Of a DNA stretch of 64,000 nucleotides, positions 1-8,612 are shown piece after piece. Every line of letters begins with the position of its first letter. The stretch's first letter is position 1. The notes under the pieces are model-generated. The model was not told the DNA's origin and made no database searches. It was given only the letters and a program-made list of their open reading frames with translations. Origin of the DNA: Xanthobacter sp. NM-59 (GTDB lineage: Bacteria; Pseudomonadota; Alphaproteobacteria; Rhizobiales; Xanthobacteraceae); assembly GCF_021401125.1 (NCBI RefSeq), contig NZ_JACBFQ010000004.1, positions 1 to 64,000 of the forward strand, given 5' to 3'. Both the position numbers and the translations under genes were made by a program.

Positions 1-2
1 AC

Positions 3-410
3 AACGCGTTCTGCGACAGTGTCGCGGAAGGGGTGTGGAGCGGGCACAGCGCGCTGCTGCTGATCGGCATGGTGGCGGGTGTGGGGCTGCTGTTCGCGGT
101 GGTGTACTGGCTGCTGGGGCTATTCTGCCGGTTTGCGGGGTTCAACCACGCGGACACGACGGCGGTGCTGTTCTGCGGCTCGAAGAAGTCTTTGGCGACG
201 GGGCTTCCCATTGCCAAGGTGATGTTCGGCACCTCGCCGCAGCTGTCGCTGATCATCACGCCGATCATGATCTACCACTTCCTGCAGCTGGTGGTGATCG
301 GCTTCATCGCCGGCGGCCGCGCGGCCAAGGGCGAGGTGCTGGAAGCCCTGGCTCAGGAAGAAGCCGCCGAACCCTCCCTCATCGCCGACGACCCTCGCGA
401 CAAGGCCTGA
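3..410 (+). CDS. SBF-like (bile acid:sodium symporter family) transporter, C-terminal fragment
   Basis: The reading frame is open from the left window edge, so this is the C-terminal part of a gene that starts outside. About 135 residues are visible. They contain two or three hydrophobic segments and the stretch FCGSKKSLATGLPIAKVMFG, which is typical of the SBF-like/YfeH branch of the bile acid:sodium symporter superfamily. The last 30 residues are polar and acidic, as expected of a cytoplasmic tail. The family moves organic anions with sodium across the inner membrane; the substrate cannot be told here. The gene ends 170 bp before the small membrane peptide gene on the same strand. Confidence 0.75.
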   Translation, partial: NAFCDSVAEGVWSGHSALLLIGMVAGVGLLFAVVYWLLGLFCRFAGFNHADTTAVLFCGSKKSLATGLPIAKVMFGTSPQLSLIITPIMIYHFLQLVVIGFIAGGRAAKGEVLEALAQEEAAEPSLIADDPRDKA

Positions 411-579
411 ACAACGGGGCCTGGGAGGCCGCGCGCGAGATTGTCAGCCCCGAGGCGTCGATCCGGGTTTAGATTGAGCGGGGAGGGGAGGGCGAGCCCC
501 AGGCGGAACCCGGCGCCGTGGGCTCATGTCCATGCCGATTTGCTTCGATCGGACGCGGCGGCCGGAGGAGGATCATGCG

Positions 580-699
580 ATGATGTATGGCGACGGCGTT
601 ATGGGCTTCGGCATGTGGGGGTTTTGGCTTTTTGGCCTGCTGGTCCTGATGCTGGTGGTGCTGGGCATCGCCGCCCTCATCAAGTATCTCGGCCGCTAG
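580..699 (+). CDS. Small single-pass membrane peptide, 39 aa
   Basis: This short frame has a strong Shine-Dalgarno sequence (GGAGGAGG at 564-571) eight bases before ATG 580. It encodes a glycine/methionine-rich start (MMYGDGVMGFGMWG), one hydrophobic helix of about 20 residues and a KYLGR end, as in many small inner-membrane peptides. No known domain is recognised. Its TAG stop (697-699) overlaps the stop of the convergent MFS gene within the palindrome CTAG at 696-699, so the two genes end on one another. The ribosome-binding site and the membrane-helix pattern support it; its function is unknown. Confidence 0.6.
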   Translation: MMYGDGVMGFGMWGFWLFGLLVLMLVVLGIAALIKYLGR

Positions 700-1943
700 C
701 GCGCTTTCACCCCTTCCTTTCGGCGCACCGTGCCGGGCGCGATGAGGAGCAGGGCGGCGAGCACCGCGAGGAGTGCGCCGCCGATGAATGTCGCCTGGGC
801 GCCCAGGTTTTCCCACAGCAGGCCGGCCGCAAGGCTGGCGAGCAGCGTGGCGCCGCCGGTGGCGAGGTTGAACAGGCCGAAGGCCGAGCCGCGCAGCTCC
901 GCCGGGGCATGCTGAGCCACGAGCTTGGCGAGCAGCCCTTGGGTGAGTGCCATGTGGGCGCCCCATAGCACGATGCCCAGGAATGCCCCCGGCAGGCCCG
1001 GCGCGAAGGCCAGAGCCAGATCCGCCGCCACCAGCACGGCAAGGCCGCTGAACAGCAGGCGCTGTGCCGGGGCCTGGTCCGCCCAGGCGCCGGCCGGATA
1101 GGCGCCGAGGGAATAGACCACATTCATTGCCACCAGGACGAAGGGCGCGAGCGCCAGCGGCAGCCCCTCGTCATGGGCCTTCAGCACCAGGAAGGCCTCG
1201 CTGAAGCGGGCCAGGGTGAACACCACGCCAATGGCCACCACGCTCCAGAACGGCCGGCCGAGGCGTTTGAGATCGGCCATCCTCACCGGAGGCGGGCGGG
1301 CGCCGGCCTCGGCCGCCACGGCCCGGTCCTCCACGCCCAGCACCACGCAGAGCACCGCCAGCGCGCCGGGGATGAGGGCGACCCAGAACACCGCGCGCAT
1401 ATCATCCGAGAACAGCGCCATGAGGACGATGGCGAGAAGGGGCCCGGCGAAGGCGCCCACCGTGTCGAGGGCCTGGCGCAGGCCATAGGCGCGACCACGG
1501 ATTTCGTCGGGCGTGACATCGGCCACCAGGGCGTCTCGCGGTGCGCCCCTCATGCCCTTGCCAACGCGATCGGCGAACCGCGCCGCCAGGACCATGCCCG
1601 GCGCGCCGGCCAGGGCGAAGAAGGGCTTGGAGGCCGCGCCGAGCCCGTAACCCAGCAGGATCAATGGTTTGCGCCGCCCGAACCGGTCCGAGAGATAGCC
1701 GGAGAACACCTTTGCGATTTGTGCCGTGGATTCCCCGACCCCCTCGATCAGCCCGACCATGGCGATGCTCGCGCCCAGCGTGCCCGTGAGGAACAGGGGC
1801 AGCAGCGCGTGGATCATCTCCGAAGAGATATCCATGAACATGCTCACCAGGCCGAGCGCCCATACGGTGCGCGGAATGGCGGGGCGCGCACCCGCGCGCT
1901 GCGGGCCGGCCTGCGGCTGTGTCGTCTGTTCGCGCGGCGTCAT
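696..1943 (-). CDS. MFS transporter, 12-helix type
   Basis: A 415-residue major facilitator with hydrophobic segments along its whole length, consistent with 12 helices. The loop between helices 2 and 3 reads GYLSDRFGRRKPLIL, a clear MFS signature (G-x-x-x-D-R-x-G-R-R). The N-terminus MFMDISSEMIHALLPLFL is typical of a group of uncharacterised drug- or metabolite-efflux MFS proteins. The start is ATG 1943, preceded by a GGTGAGAG-like site; the upstream extension of the frame is arginine/proline-rich and does not look coding. The substrate is unknown. It converges on the small membrane peptide gene and shares the CTAG stop palindrome with it. Confidence 0.85.
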   Translation of the reverse strand: MTPREQTTQPQAGPQRAGARPAIPRTVWALGLVSMFMDISSEMIHALLPLFLTGTLGASIAMVGLIEGVGESTAQIAKVFSGYLSDRFGRRKPLILLGYGLGAASKPFFALAGAPGMVLAARFADRVGKGMRGAPRDALVADVTPDEIRGRAYGLRQALDTVGAFAGPLLAIVLMALFSDDMRAVFWVALIPGALAVLCVVLGVEDRAVAAEAGARPPPVRMADLKRLGRPFWSVVAIGVVFTLARFSEAFLVLKAHDEGLPLALAPFVLVAMNVVYSLGAYPAGAWADQAPAQRLLFSGLAVLVAADLALAFAPGLPGAFLGIVLWGAHMALTQGLLAKLVAQHAPAELRGSAFGLFNLATGGATLLASLAAGLLWENLGAQATFIGGALLAVLAALLLIAPGTVRRKEGVKAR

Positions 1944-2243
1944 CTGGCTCTCACCATCGTCATCACCCGGGCGCCATATGATACGGGCTGCGGTTCGCGG
2001 GCAACCATTTGACCGGGCGCGCGACGGTTGGCGGCGCGGGCGGCGTATCGCCTCGGCCGATGGCGAAGGGACCTGCGGCGGGGAGTGTTGCCGGCTCTCA
2101 AGGACCAGGAGGCGCAACGGCCCGCGCGCCCACTCGTGAGCGGGACGCATGGCCCTAGCCAAAGCCGGGCGGTCGCTGGCGCTTCTCCGCCATGGCGAGC
2201 GCGCCGCTCCGGAGCTTCGCCCTCCAGGGCACCACGGCGCGCG
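1944..2243. other. Intergenic region without a recognisable gene (300 bp)
   Basis: Lies between the MFS start and the stop of the response-regulator gene, both on the minus strand. It should hold the MFS promoter. Frames crossing it have arginine- and alanine-rich, low-complexity translations and no ribosome-binding site. No terminator hairpin with a T-run was seen. Confidence 0.5.
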
Positions 2244-2969
2244 TCAGCTGCGCTCGACCTCGGGCACGAACAGGTAGCCGGCGCCGCGCACGGTCTTCAC
2301 CATTTCCGGGCCGCCATGGACATCGAGCTGGGCCCCGAGCTTCTTGCGCAGCCGGCTCACCTGGATGTCGATGGCCCGGTCGAAGCCCGTGGCGGTACGG
2401 TTCTTGGCGGCGTCCATGAGCTGGTCGCGGTTCAGCACCCGCTGGGGGTGTTCCAGGAAGGTGACGAGCAGGTCGTATTCACCGGTGGAAAGGTCCACCA
2501 CCGCCCCATCCGGATTGGTCAGCTCCCGGCGGCGCGTATCCAGCGTCCAGCCGCGGAAGGTGAGGCGGGCGCCGCCGGATGTCGCCGTTCCGCCCGCCGG
2601 CCGCGCCCGCCGCAACACTGCGTGAATGCGGGCGAGCAGCTCCCGGGGGTTGAAGGGTTTCGCCAGATAGTCGTCGGCGCCGAGCTCCAGCCCCACGATG
2701 CGGTCCACATCGCCGCCGCGGGCGGTGAGCATGATGATGGGGACCTGCGAGCTGCGCCGGATATCGCGGCACAGGTCCAGACCGCTCACGCCGGGCAGCA
2801 TCACATCCAGGATGATGAGATCCACCGGGCCCGCCGCCATCACCTCCCGCATCTCGCGGGCGTCCTGGGCGGAGGAGACCTTCAGCCCGTTCTCGCGCAG
2901 GAACTTGCCGGCGAGGCGGCGGATCTCCGCATCGTCATCCACGATGAGGATGTGACCTTCGGGCGACAC
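2244..2969 (-). CDS. OmpR/PhoB-family response regulator, orphan
   Basis: A 241-residue two-domain regulator. The receiver domain (about 1-120) has the acidic pair at D11-D12, phosphoacceptor D55 in LIILDVMLPG, the conserved Thr in MLTARG and the Lys in YLAKPF. The DNA-binding domain (about 145-238) is a winged helix ending in the usual VKTVRGAGYLFV. Start choice: GTG 2969 lies ten bases after AGGAG, and GTG 2978 is the alternative. No histidine kinase gene is adjacent on either side, so the partner must be encoded elsewhere or the protein responds to another donor. Transcription is toward the MFS gene. Confidence 0.88.
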   Translation of the reverse strand: MSPEGHILIVDDDAEIRRLAGKFLRENGLKVSSAQDAREMREVMAAGPVDLIILDVMLPGVSGLDLCRDIRRSSQVPIIMLTARGGDVDRIVGLELGADDYLAKPFNPRELLARIHAVLRRARPAGGTATSGGARLTFRGWTLDTRRRELTNPDGAVVDLSTGEYDLLVTFLEHPQRVLNRDQLMDAAKNRTATGFDRAIDIQVSRLRKKLGAQLDVHGGPEMVKTVRGAGYLFVPEVERS

Positions 2970-3389
2970 GGGCAGCACACTCCTGAACCGGCTGCGGCAC
3001 CGCCGGCCGGTGCCGCGCCTTTCTTCTACCCCGCGCCGGTGCGATTGCCGAGAGATGAGCGGCGCGGGGGGCTTCCGGGGCGGGACATTGGACAAGCCGG
3101 AAGACCTGATATGATTGCCGGCACGCATGGACGGGCGCGGGGCACATGCCCCTTGCGGGTTCCACGCGCGAGGCCGATCGGTGGAGGGGCGGGGCAATGG
3201 CGTCCTGGCTCCGGCGGCGGCCGAAGGCTGCGCGCGGCACCGCGCGGAGCGCCCGACAGCACCCATCATCCTGGACCCATCGACGCGGCTGCGCGGGCGC
3301 GGCTCTGGATCCATTGCTCCTGGCTGGCTGGTCCCTGTCGTTTCACGGGCCCGCCCTCATACTCCTTCCAAGAATGAGGGGATCGCAAC
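2970..3389. other. Divergent intergenic region (420 bp)
   Basis: Separates the minus-strand response regulator from the plus-strand amidohydrolase cassette and should carry both promoters. No convincing frame was found: the candidate translations are Arg/Pro/Ala-rich without initiation signals. The only clear element is the ribosome-binding site GAGGGG at 3376-3381 for the amidohydrolase. No strong inverted repeat was noticed. Confidence 0.5.
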
Positions 3390-5030
3390 GTGAGTGAAAT
3401 GACCGTTTTCGAGGCCCGGCGCGTCATCACCATGGACCCGGACCGTCCGGACGCGACCCATCCGGACGCGACTCATGTGGCGGTGCGCGACGGGCGCATC
3501 CTTGCCGTCGGCGCGGCGGAGGATTTCGCGGGCCAGCCGGTGGATCGCCGCTTCGCCGACTGCATGATCCTGCCCGGCTTCGTGGAAGGCCATGCCCATG
3601 TGATGGAAGGCACCCTCTGGAAGCACACCTATGTGGGCGCGGGCGATCGCCGCAACCCCGCGGGCGAGCTGGTTCCCGGCCTCTCCTCCATCGACAGCGT
3701 GGTGGAGCGCCTCGCGCAAGCGCATGCGGCGTCGCCCACGGACGAGACCCTGGTGGGCTGGGGCTTTGATCCGCTGCACATCAAGGGCGCGCGCCTCACG
3801 CGGCGGGACCTCGACAAGGTGTCCGCCGAGCGGCCGATGGTGGTGTTTCATGCCAGCCTGCACATCATCGTGGCCAATAGCCGTGTGCTGGAAATGGCGG
3901 GCTTCGATGCCGACACGCCCATCGCCGGTGTGGTGAAGGGCGCCGATGGCCAGCCCTCGGGCGAGCTCCAGGGCATCGCCGCTCGCCTGCGCCTGCTGCG
4001 CGCCTTGGGCTGGACCTCCTGGGCGGGCGAGCTGGAGGCAGCGGACGTTGCCCGCTTCGGCGCGGCGGCCCAGGTGCAGGGCATCACCACCATTGCCGAC
4101 CTGCATAATGACCTGCCCGACAGTACCATTGAGATCTATCGGGCCGCCTGCACGGAGGATCTGCCGGTGCGGATCGTGCCGGCGCTTGCCTCCGCCTCCT
4201 GCGCGCCAGAGGACGGGGTGGCGCGCATCGCCGCCTTGCGCGCCCACAATACGGAGCGGCTGCGCTTCGGCCTCGTGAAGATCATCGTGGATGGGTCGAT
4301 CCAGGGCTTCACCGCCCGCCTCGGCGCTCCCGGCTATCACAATGGCGCGCCCAACGGCATGTGGTATGTGGCGCCCGATGATTTGAAGCGCATCGTCGGC
4401 ATCTATCACGCGGCAGGTGTGCAGCTTCACATCCACACCAATGGCGATGAGGCGACGGAAGCCGCCCTCGACGCCATCGAGCTGGCTCTGAAGGCCGCGC
4501 CGCGCGCGGATCACCGGCACACGCTGCAGCATTGCCAGCTCGCCCGCCCCGCCCAGCTCGAGCGCGCCAAGGCGCTGGGCGTGTGCCTCAACCTGTTCGC
4601 CAACCACGTCTATTATTGGGGCGACATTCACCGCGACCTCACCGTGGGACCCGAGCGGGTGGCGCGCATGAATGCGGCCAAGAGCGCGGGGCGGCTGGGC
4701 ATTCCATTCTCCATCCATTCGGATGCGCCGGTGACGCCCCTTGGTCCCCTGTTCGCGGCCTGGTGCGCGGTCAACCGCATCTCCTCGTCCGGCGCCGTGC
4801 TCGGGCCCGATGAGCGGCTGAGCGTCGGCGAGGCGCTGCACGCGATCACCCTCGGGGCCGCCCATACGCTGCATATGGACAGCGAGGTGGGCTCCATCAC
4901 CCCCGGCAAGCATGCCGATTTCGCGGTGCTGGCGGAGGATCCCTTCGCGGTGGCTCCGGAAAAGCTGCGGGATATTTCCGTTGTCGCCACCGTGGTGGGC
5001 GGCAAGGTCTTCCCGGCGGCGCGGCCATGA
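3390..5030 (+). CDS. Amidohydrolase family 3 protein (YtcJ-like metal-dependent hydrolase)
   Basis: A 546-residue amidohydrolase-superfamily enzyme of the YtcJ/N-acyl-D-amino-acid-deacylase-like branch. Visible features are the first metal ligands H68-x-H70 in PGFVEGHAHV, later histidines in LHIHTNGDEA (about 347-350) and HTLQHCQ (about 379), the metal/catalytic Asp in SIHSDAP (about 443), and a C-terminal beta-sandwich strand with the family phrase GSITPGKHADFAVL. The start is GTG 3390 with GAGGGG eight bases upstream; ATG 3399 is possible. It overlaps the CobW-type GTPase gene by ATGA and leads a cassette that ends in a peptide importer. It therefore probably hydrolyses an amide, carbamate or N-acyl substrate brought in by that importer; the true substrate is unknown. 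Confidence 0.85.
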   Translation: MSEMTVFEARRVITMDPDRPDATHPDATHVAVRDGRILAVGAAEDFAGQPVDRRFADCMILPGFVEGHAHVMEGTLWKHTYVGAGDRRNPAGELVPGLSSIDSVVERLAQAHAASPTDETLVGWGFDPLHIKGARLTRRDLDKVSAERPMVVFHASLHIIVANSRVLEMAGFDADTPIAGVVKGADGQPSGELQGIAARLRLLRALGWTSWAGELEAADVARFGAAAQVQGITTIADLHNDLPDSTIEIYRAACTEDLPVRIVPALASASCAPEDGVARIAALRAHNTERLRFGLVKIIVDGSIQGFTARLGAPGYHNGAPNGMWYVAPDDLKRIVGIYHAAGVQLHIHTNGDEATEAALDAIELALKAAPRADHRHTLQHCQLARPAQLERAKALGVCLNLFANHVYYWGDIHRDLTVGPERVARMNAAKSAGRLGIPFSIHSDAPVTPLGPLFAAWCAVNRISSSGAVLGPDERLSVGEALHAITLGAAHTLHMDSEVGSITPGKHADFAVLAEDPFAVAPEKLRDISVVATVVGGKVFPAARP

Positions 5031-6043
5031 TGCAGGGCGCCACCCGTTTGGGGCGGCCGCGCCAGCCGCTCACCGTCATCGGCGGCTTCCTGGGGGCGGG
5101 CAAGACCACGTTGGTCAACCGCCTGCTGGCCGGCGGCGCGGGTCGCTATGCCGTCCTGGTCAACGATTTCGGGGCGGTCAACGTGGACAGCGATTTGATC
5201 GCCAGCCACGATGGGGAAACCCTGCGCCTGACCAATGGCTGCATCTGCTGCAGCCTCGGCGACGGCTTCCTGGGCACCCTGGCGCGGGTTCTGGCGGAGC
5301 CGGTGCCGTTCGATCACATCATCATCGAGGCGAGCGGCGTCGGCGACCCCGAGGCCATCGCCGAGATCGCCATCATCGAGCCGGACCTGCGCCTGAGTGC
5401 CATCGTGGTGGTGGTGGACGCGGAAGCCTTCCCCGCCCAGATCGCGGATACCCGCCTGGGCGATACCTTGGCGCGGCAGGTGCGCGCTGCGGATATCCTG
5501 CTTTTGAACAAGTGCGACCTCGCGGGGGATGAAGCCAAGGCGCGTGCGCGCGCGCTCCTCGCGGAGCTGGCGCCGGGGCACCCGGTGGTGGAGACGGTGG
5601 GCGGCCGCATGCCGGCGGACATCGTTGCCCCCGGCCTTATCGGCGAAGAGCGCCCGCGCTTTCGCGCCACGTCCGCCGCCGATCACGAGGTGGCATTCGA
5701 TCGCTTCATCTATCGCCGCCCCGGCGCGTTCGAGGCCGGCGCCCTGCGCGGCGTGCTGGAGCGCGCGCCTTCGTCCGTGCTGCGGCTGAAGGGGTGGGTG
5801 CGCCTGGGCGCGACAGCCGAAACCCGCGTGCTCCAGATGGTGGGGCGCCGGTGGACTCTCGCGCCTGCCTCATCCCCTGCGCGGGGGATTGAGCTGGTGG
5901 GCATCGCGGCCAGTGACGCCCATGCGGGCGAGGCTTTGGCCGATCTTCTGGACCATGCCCTGGTGCCCGCCGCCGATGGTGGGCCCGACTTTTCTTCTGC
6001 CATGTCCCGCAACCCCTACGGAGACGATCCCCGATGCAACTGA
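5027..6043 (+). CDS. COG0523/CobW-family GTP-binding protein (metal chaperone type)
   Basis: A 338-residue P-loop GTPase of the CobW/YjiA/ZigA family. It has Walker A GGFLGAGKTT (about residues 19-28), the metal-binding C-x-C-C in NGCICC (about 71-75), a switch/Walker B segment IIIEASGVGDPEAI, the base-recognition motif NKCD (about 161) and a C-terminal CobW domain. Proteins of this family carry Zn, Co, Ni or Fe to client enzymes. ATG 5027 overlaps the stop of the amidohydrolase, and its own end overlaps the next start by ten bases, so its synthesis is coupled to both. The simplest inference is that it metallates the neighbouring amidohydrolase. Confidence 0.85.
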   Translation: MMQGATRLGRPRQPLTVIGGFLGAGKTTLVNRLLAGGAGRYAVLVNDFGAVNVDSDLIASHDGETLRLTNGCICCSLGDGFLGTLARVLAEPVPFDHIIIEASGVGDPEAIAEIAIIEPDLRLSAIVVVVDAEAFPAQIADTRLGDTLARQVRAADILLLNKCDLAGDEAKARARALLAELAPGHPVVETVGGRMPADIVAPGLIGEERPRFRATSAADHEVAFDRFIYRRPGAFEAGALRGVLERAPSSVLRLKGWVRLGATAETRVLQMVGRRWTLAPASSPARGIELVGIAASDAHAGEALADLLDHALVPAADGGPDFSSAMSRNPYGDDPRCN

Positions 6044-7620
6044 CCAAACGCGCATTCATCGCCGCGGGCTTTTCGTGCCTGCTCGCGCTCGGGGCGCCCG
6101 CCAGGGCCGAGACCATCGCTCCCCTCGTGATCGGCACCACCCAGGTGCCGCGCCACTTCAACGGCGCCGTGCAATCGGGCCTCGCCACCGGCATGGTCTC
6201 CACCCAGCTCTTCGCCAGCCCGCTGCGCTTCGACGACAAGTGGACCCCCAAGCCCTATCTGGCTGAAACGTGGGATGTTTCCCCGGACGGGCGCACGGTG
6301 ACGCTGCACCTGGTGAAGAACGCGGTGTTCCACGACGGCCAGCCGCTGACCTCCGCGGATGTCGCCTTCTCCATCGACATCATCAAGAACAACCACCCGT
6401 TCAAGACCATGCTGGCGCCGGTGGAGAGCGTGGACACGCCGGACGCCTATACGGTGGTGATCCACCTGTCGCGGCCGCATCCCGCCTTGCTCCTGGCCAT
6501 GTCTCCGGCGCTGATGCCGATCCTGCCGAAGCACATCTATGGCGACGGCCAGGACATCCGCACCCATCCGGCCAACCTCGCCGTGGTGGGCTCGGGCCCC
6601 TTCAAGCTGGTGTCGTACAAGCAGGGCGAGACCATCGAGCTGGAGCGGTTCGACAAGTTCTTCCTGCCGGGCCGCCCGAAGCTCGACCGCGTCATCTTCC
6701 GCATCCTGCCGGACAAGAACAGCCTGGTGATCGCCACGGAGCGGCACGAGGTGAACATGCTGCCGTTCCTGACCGGCGTTCTGGACGTGAAGCGCCTTCA
6801 GAAGGCGCCCGGCGTGGAGGTGACCGCCAAGGGTTATGAGGGCATCGGCCCGCTGAACTGGCTGGCCTTCAACACCAAGAAGAAGCCCCTGGACGATGTG
6901 CGCGTGCGCAAGGCGCTGGCCTATGCCGTGAACCGCGATTTCATCACCCAGAAGCTGCTGGGCGGCACGGCCAAGCCCTCCACCGGCCCCATCGTGTCCG
7001 GCTCCCCGCTGTTCGAGCCCAATGTGGAGCAGTACAAGCTGGACCTGAAGAAGGCCGAGCTGCTGCTGGACGAGGCGGGCCTGAAGAAGGGCGCCGACGG
7101 AAGCCGCATAACGCTGACCATCGACTACATTCCCAATCAGAACGAATACCAGCGCAACATCGCCGAATACCTGCGCTCCGCCTTCAAGCGCATCGGCGTG
7201 ACCCTGGAAGTGCGCGCGGCGCCCGACTTCGCGACCTGGGCGCAGCGTGTGTCGAACTTCGACTTCGACCTGACCATGGACTCCGTATTCAACTGGGGTG
7301 ACCCGGTGATCGGTGTGGCGCGCACCTATCTCGGCAGCAATATCCGCAAGGGCGTGATCTGGTCCAACACCCAGCAATACAGCAACCCCCGCGTGGACGA
7401 ACTGCTGGAGGCGGCGGCCATCGAGACCGACCCCGCCAAGCGCAAGGCGCTCTACAGCGAGTTCCAGAAGATCGTGGTGGACGAGGTGCCGATCACCTTC
7501 ATCAACGTGACCCCCTACGAGACCGCCTACGACACGCGCCTCACCGGCCTGCCGGATTCCATCTGGGGCGTGCTGTCTCCGCTCGACGAGCTCACCTGGT
7601 CGTCCGGGGCTGCCAAATGA
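6034..7620 (+). CDS. ABC transporter substrate-binding protein, family 5 (peptide/nickel type)
   Basis: A 528-residue periplasmic binding protein of the DppA/OppA family. A Sec signal peptide is visible (positive MQLTKR, hydrophobic core, likely cleavage after ARA near residue 25). The mature part has the family phrase LAETWDVSPDGRTVTLHLVKNAVFHDGQPLTSADVAFS and the usual late motif KRKALYSEFQKIVVDEVPI. It binds the solute and delivers it to the two permeases encoded next. It overlaps the GTPase gene by 10 bp and the next permease gene by ATGA. Peptides, modified peptides or an opine-like compound are possible substrates; the sequence does not decide. Confidence 0.88.
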   Translation: MQLTKRAFIAAGFSCLLALGAPARAETIAPLVIGTTQVPRHFNGAVQSGLATGMVSTQLFASPLRFDDKWTPKPYLAETWDVSPDGRTVTLHLVKNAVFHDGQPLTSADVAFSIDIIKNNHPFKTMLAPVESVDTPDAYTVVIHLSRPHPALLLAMSPALMPILPKHIYGDGQDIRTHPANLAVVGSGPFKLVSYKQGETIELERFDKFFLPGRPKLDRVIFRILPDKNSLVIATERHEVNMLPFLTGVLDVKRLQKAPGVEVTAKGYEGIGPLNWLAFNTKKKPLDDVRVRKALAYAVNRDFITQKLLGGTAKPSTGPIVSGSPLFEPNVEQYKLDLKKAELLLDEAGLKKGADGSRITLTIDYIPNQNEYQRNIAEYLRSAFKRIGVTLEVRAAPDFATWAQRVSNFDFDLTMDSVFNWGDPVIGVARTYLGSNIRKGVIWSNTQQYSNPRVDELLEAAAIETDPAKRKALYSEFQKIVVDEVPITFINVTPYETAYDTRLTGLPDSIWGVLSPLDELTWSSGAAK

Positions 7621-8612
7621 AGGGAGGCGCCGCCTTGTGGGCGCGGGCCGCCCGGCAAATCGTCAACATCGTCGGTCTGCTGCTGGCGGTCGTCGTCCTC
7701 AACTTCCTGCTGATCCAGACGGCGCCGGGTGACCCGGCGCAGGTGATCGGCGGGGAGATGGGCGGCGCCTCGCCGGAAGTTCTGGCCCAGATCCGCGCGC
7801 AATACGGCCTTGACCGGAGCCTTCCCGAGCAGCTTTTCACCTATCTCGGGAAGGTGGCCCATGGGGATCTCGGCTATTCCTTCTACTTCAACCAGCCGGT
7901 CACCACGCTGATCCTGGACCGCCTGCCGGCGACGATGCTCTTGGTGGTCGCGGCGCTGGTCCTGGCGGTGGTGGTGGGTGGCGGCATGGGGGTGCTGGCG
8001 GCGCGCAAGCCGGATGGGGCGCTGAGCCGCTTCGTTTCGGTGGTGTCCACGGCGGCCCACGCCGCGCCGGTGTTCTGGACCGGCCTGATGCTGCTGGTGC
8101 TGTTCTCCTCCGTGTGGCCCATCCTGCCGGTGGCCGGCATGGTGGACCCCGCCGCCCAGTATTCCGGCCTTGATCACGCGTTGGACGTGGCCCGCCACAT
8201 GGTGCTGCCCACGGTGACGCTCGCCATCGTCTATATCGCCCAATACAGCCGGCTGATGCGCGCGAGCATGATCGATGCGCTCCATGCCGACTATGTGCGC
8301 ACGGCGCGGGCCAAGGGCCTGTCCGAGCGCGTGGTGGTGGGCAAGCATGCGCTGCGCAACGCGCTCATTCCCCTCGTCACCATGGTGGGCATGCAGTTCG
8401 GCCAGATGTTCGCGGGCGCGGTGCTGGTGGAGACGGTGTTTTCATGGCCGGGCCTGGGCCGCCTGGTGTTCGATTCCATCCTGCGGCGCGATTATCCGAC
8501 CCTGCTCGGCATCCTGTTCTTCTCGGCGCTGCTCGTGATCCTTGTGAACCTCGTGACCGACCTGGTCTACCGCCTGATCGATCCCCGCATTCGCACCGGG
8601 AGAGCCGCATGA
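7617..8612 (+). CDS. ABC transporter permease, DppB type
   Basis: A 331-residue inner-membrane permease with about six helices and the inner-membrane coupling loop (ADYVRTARAKGLSERVV...HALRNALIP) that contacts the ATPases. The N-terminal helix and the long periplasmic loop with GDPAQVIGGEMGG and YGLDRSLPEQ are characteristic of DppB/OppB/NikB proteins. The start ATG 7617 overlaps the binding-protein stop (ATGA), and the end overlaps the next permease start in the same way. It forms the heterodimeric channel with the next gene product. Confidence 0.88.
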   Translation: MKGGAALWARAARQIVNIVGLLLAVVVLNFLLIQTAPGDPAQVIGGEMGGASPEVLAQIRAQYGLDRSLPEQLFTYLGKVAHGDLGYSFYFNQPVTTLILDRLPATMLLVVAALVLAVVVGGGMGVLAARKPDGALSRFVSVVSTAAHAAPVFWTGLMLLVLFSSVWPILPVAGMVDPAAQYSGLDHALDVARHMVLPTVTLAIVYIAQYSRLMRASMIDALHADYVRTARAKGLSERVVVGKHALRNALIPLVTMVGMQFGQMFAGAVLVETVFSWPGLGRLVFDSILRRDYPTLLGILFFSALLVILVNLVTDLVYRLIDPRIRTGRAA

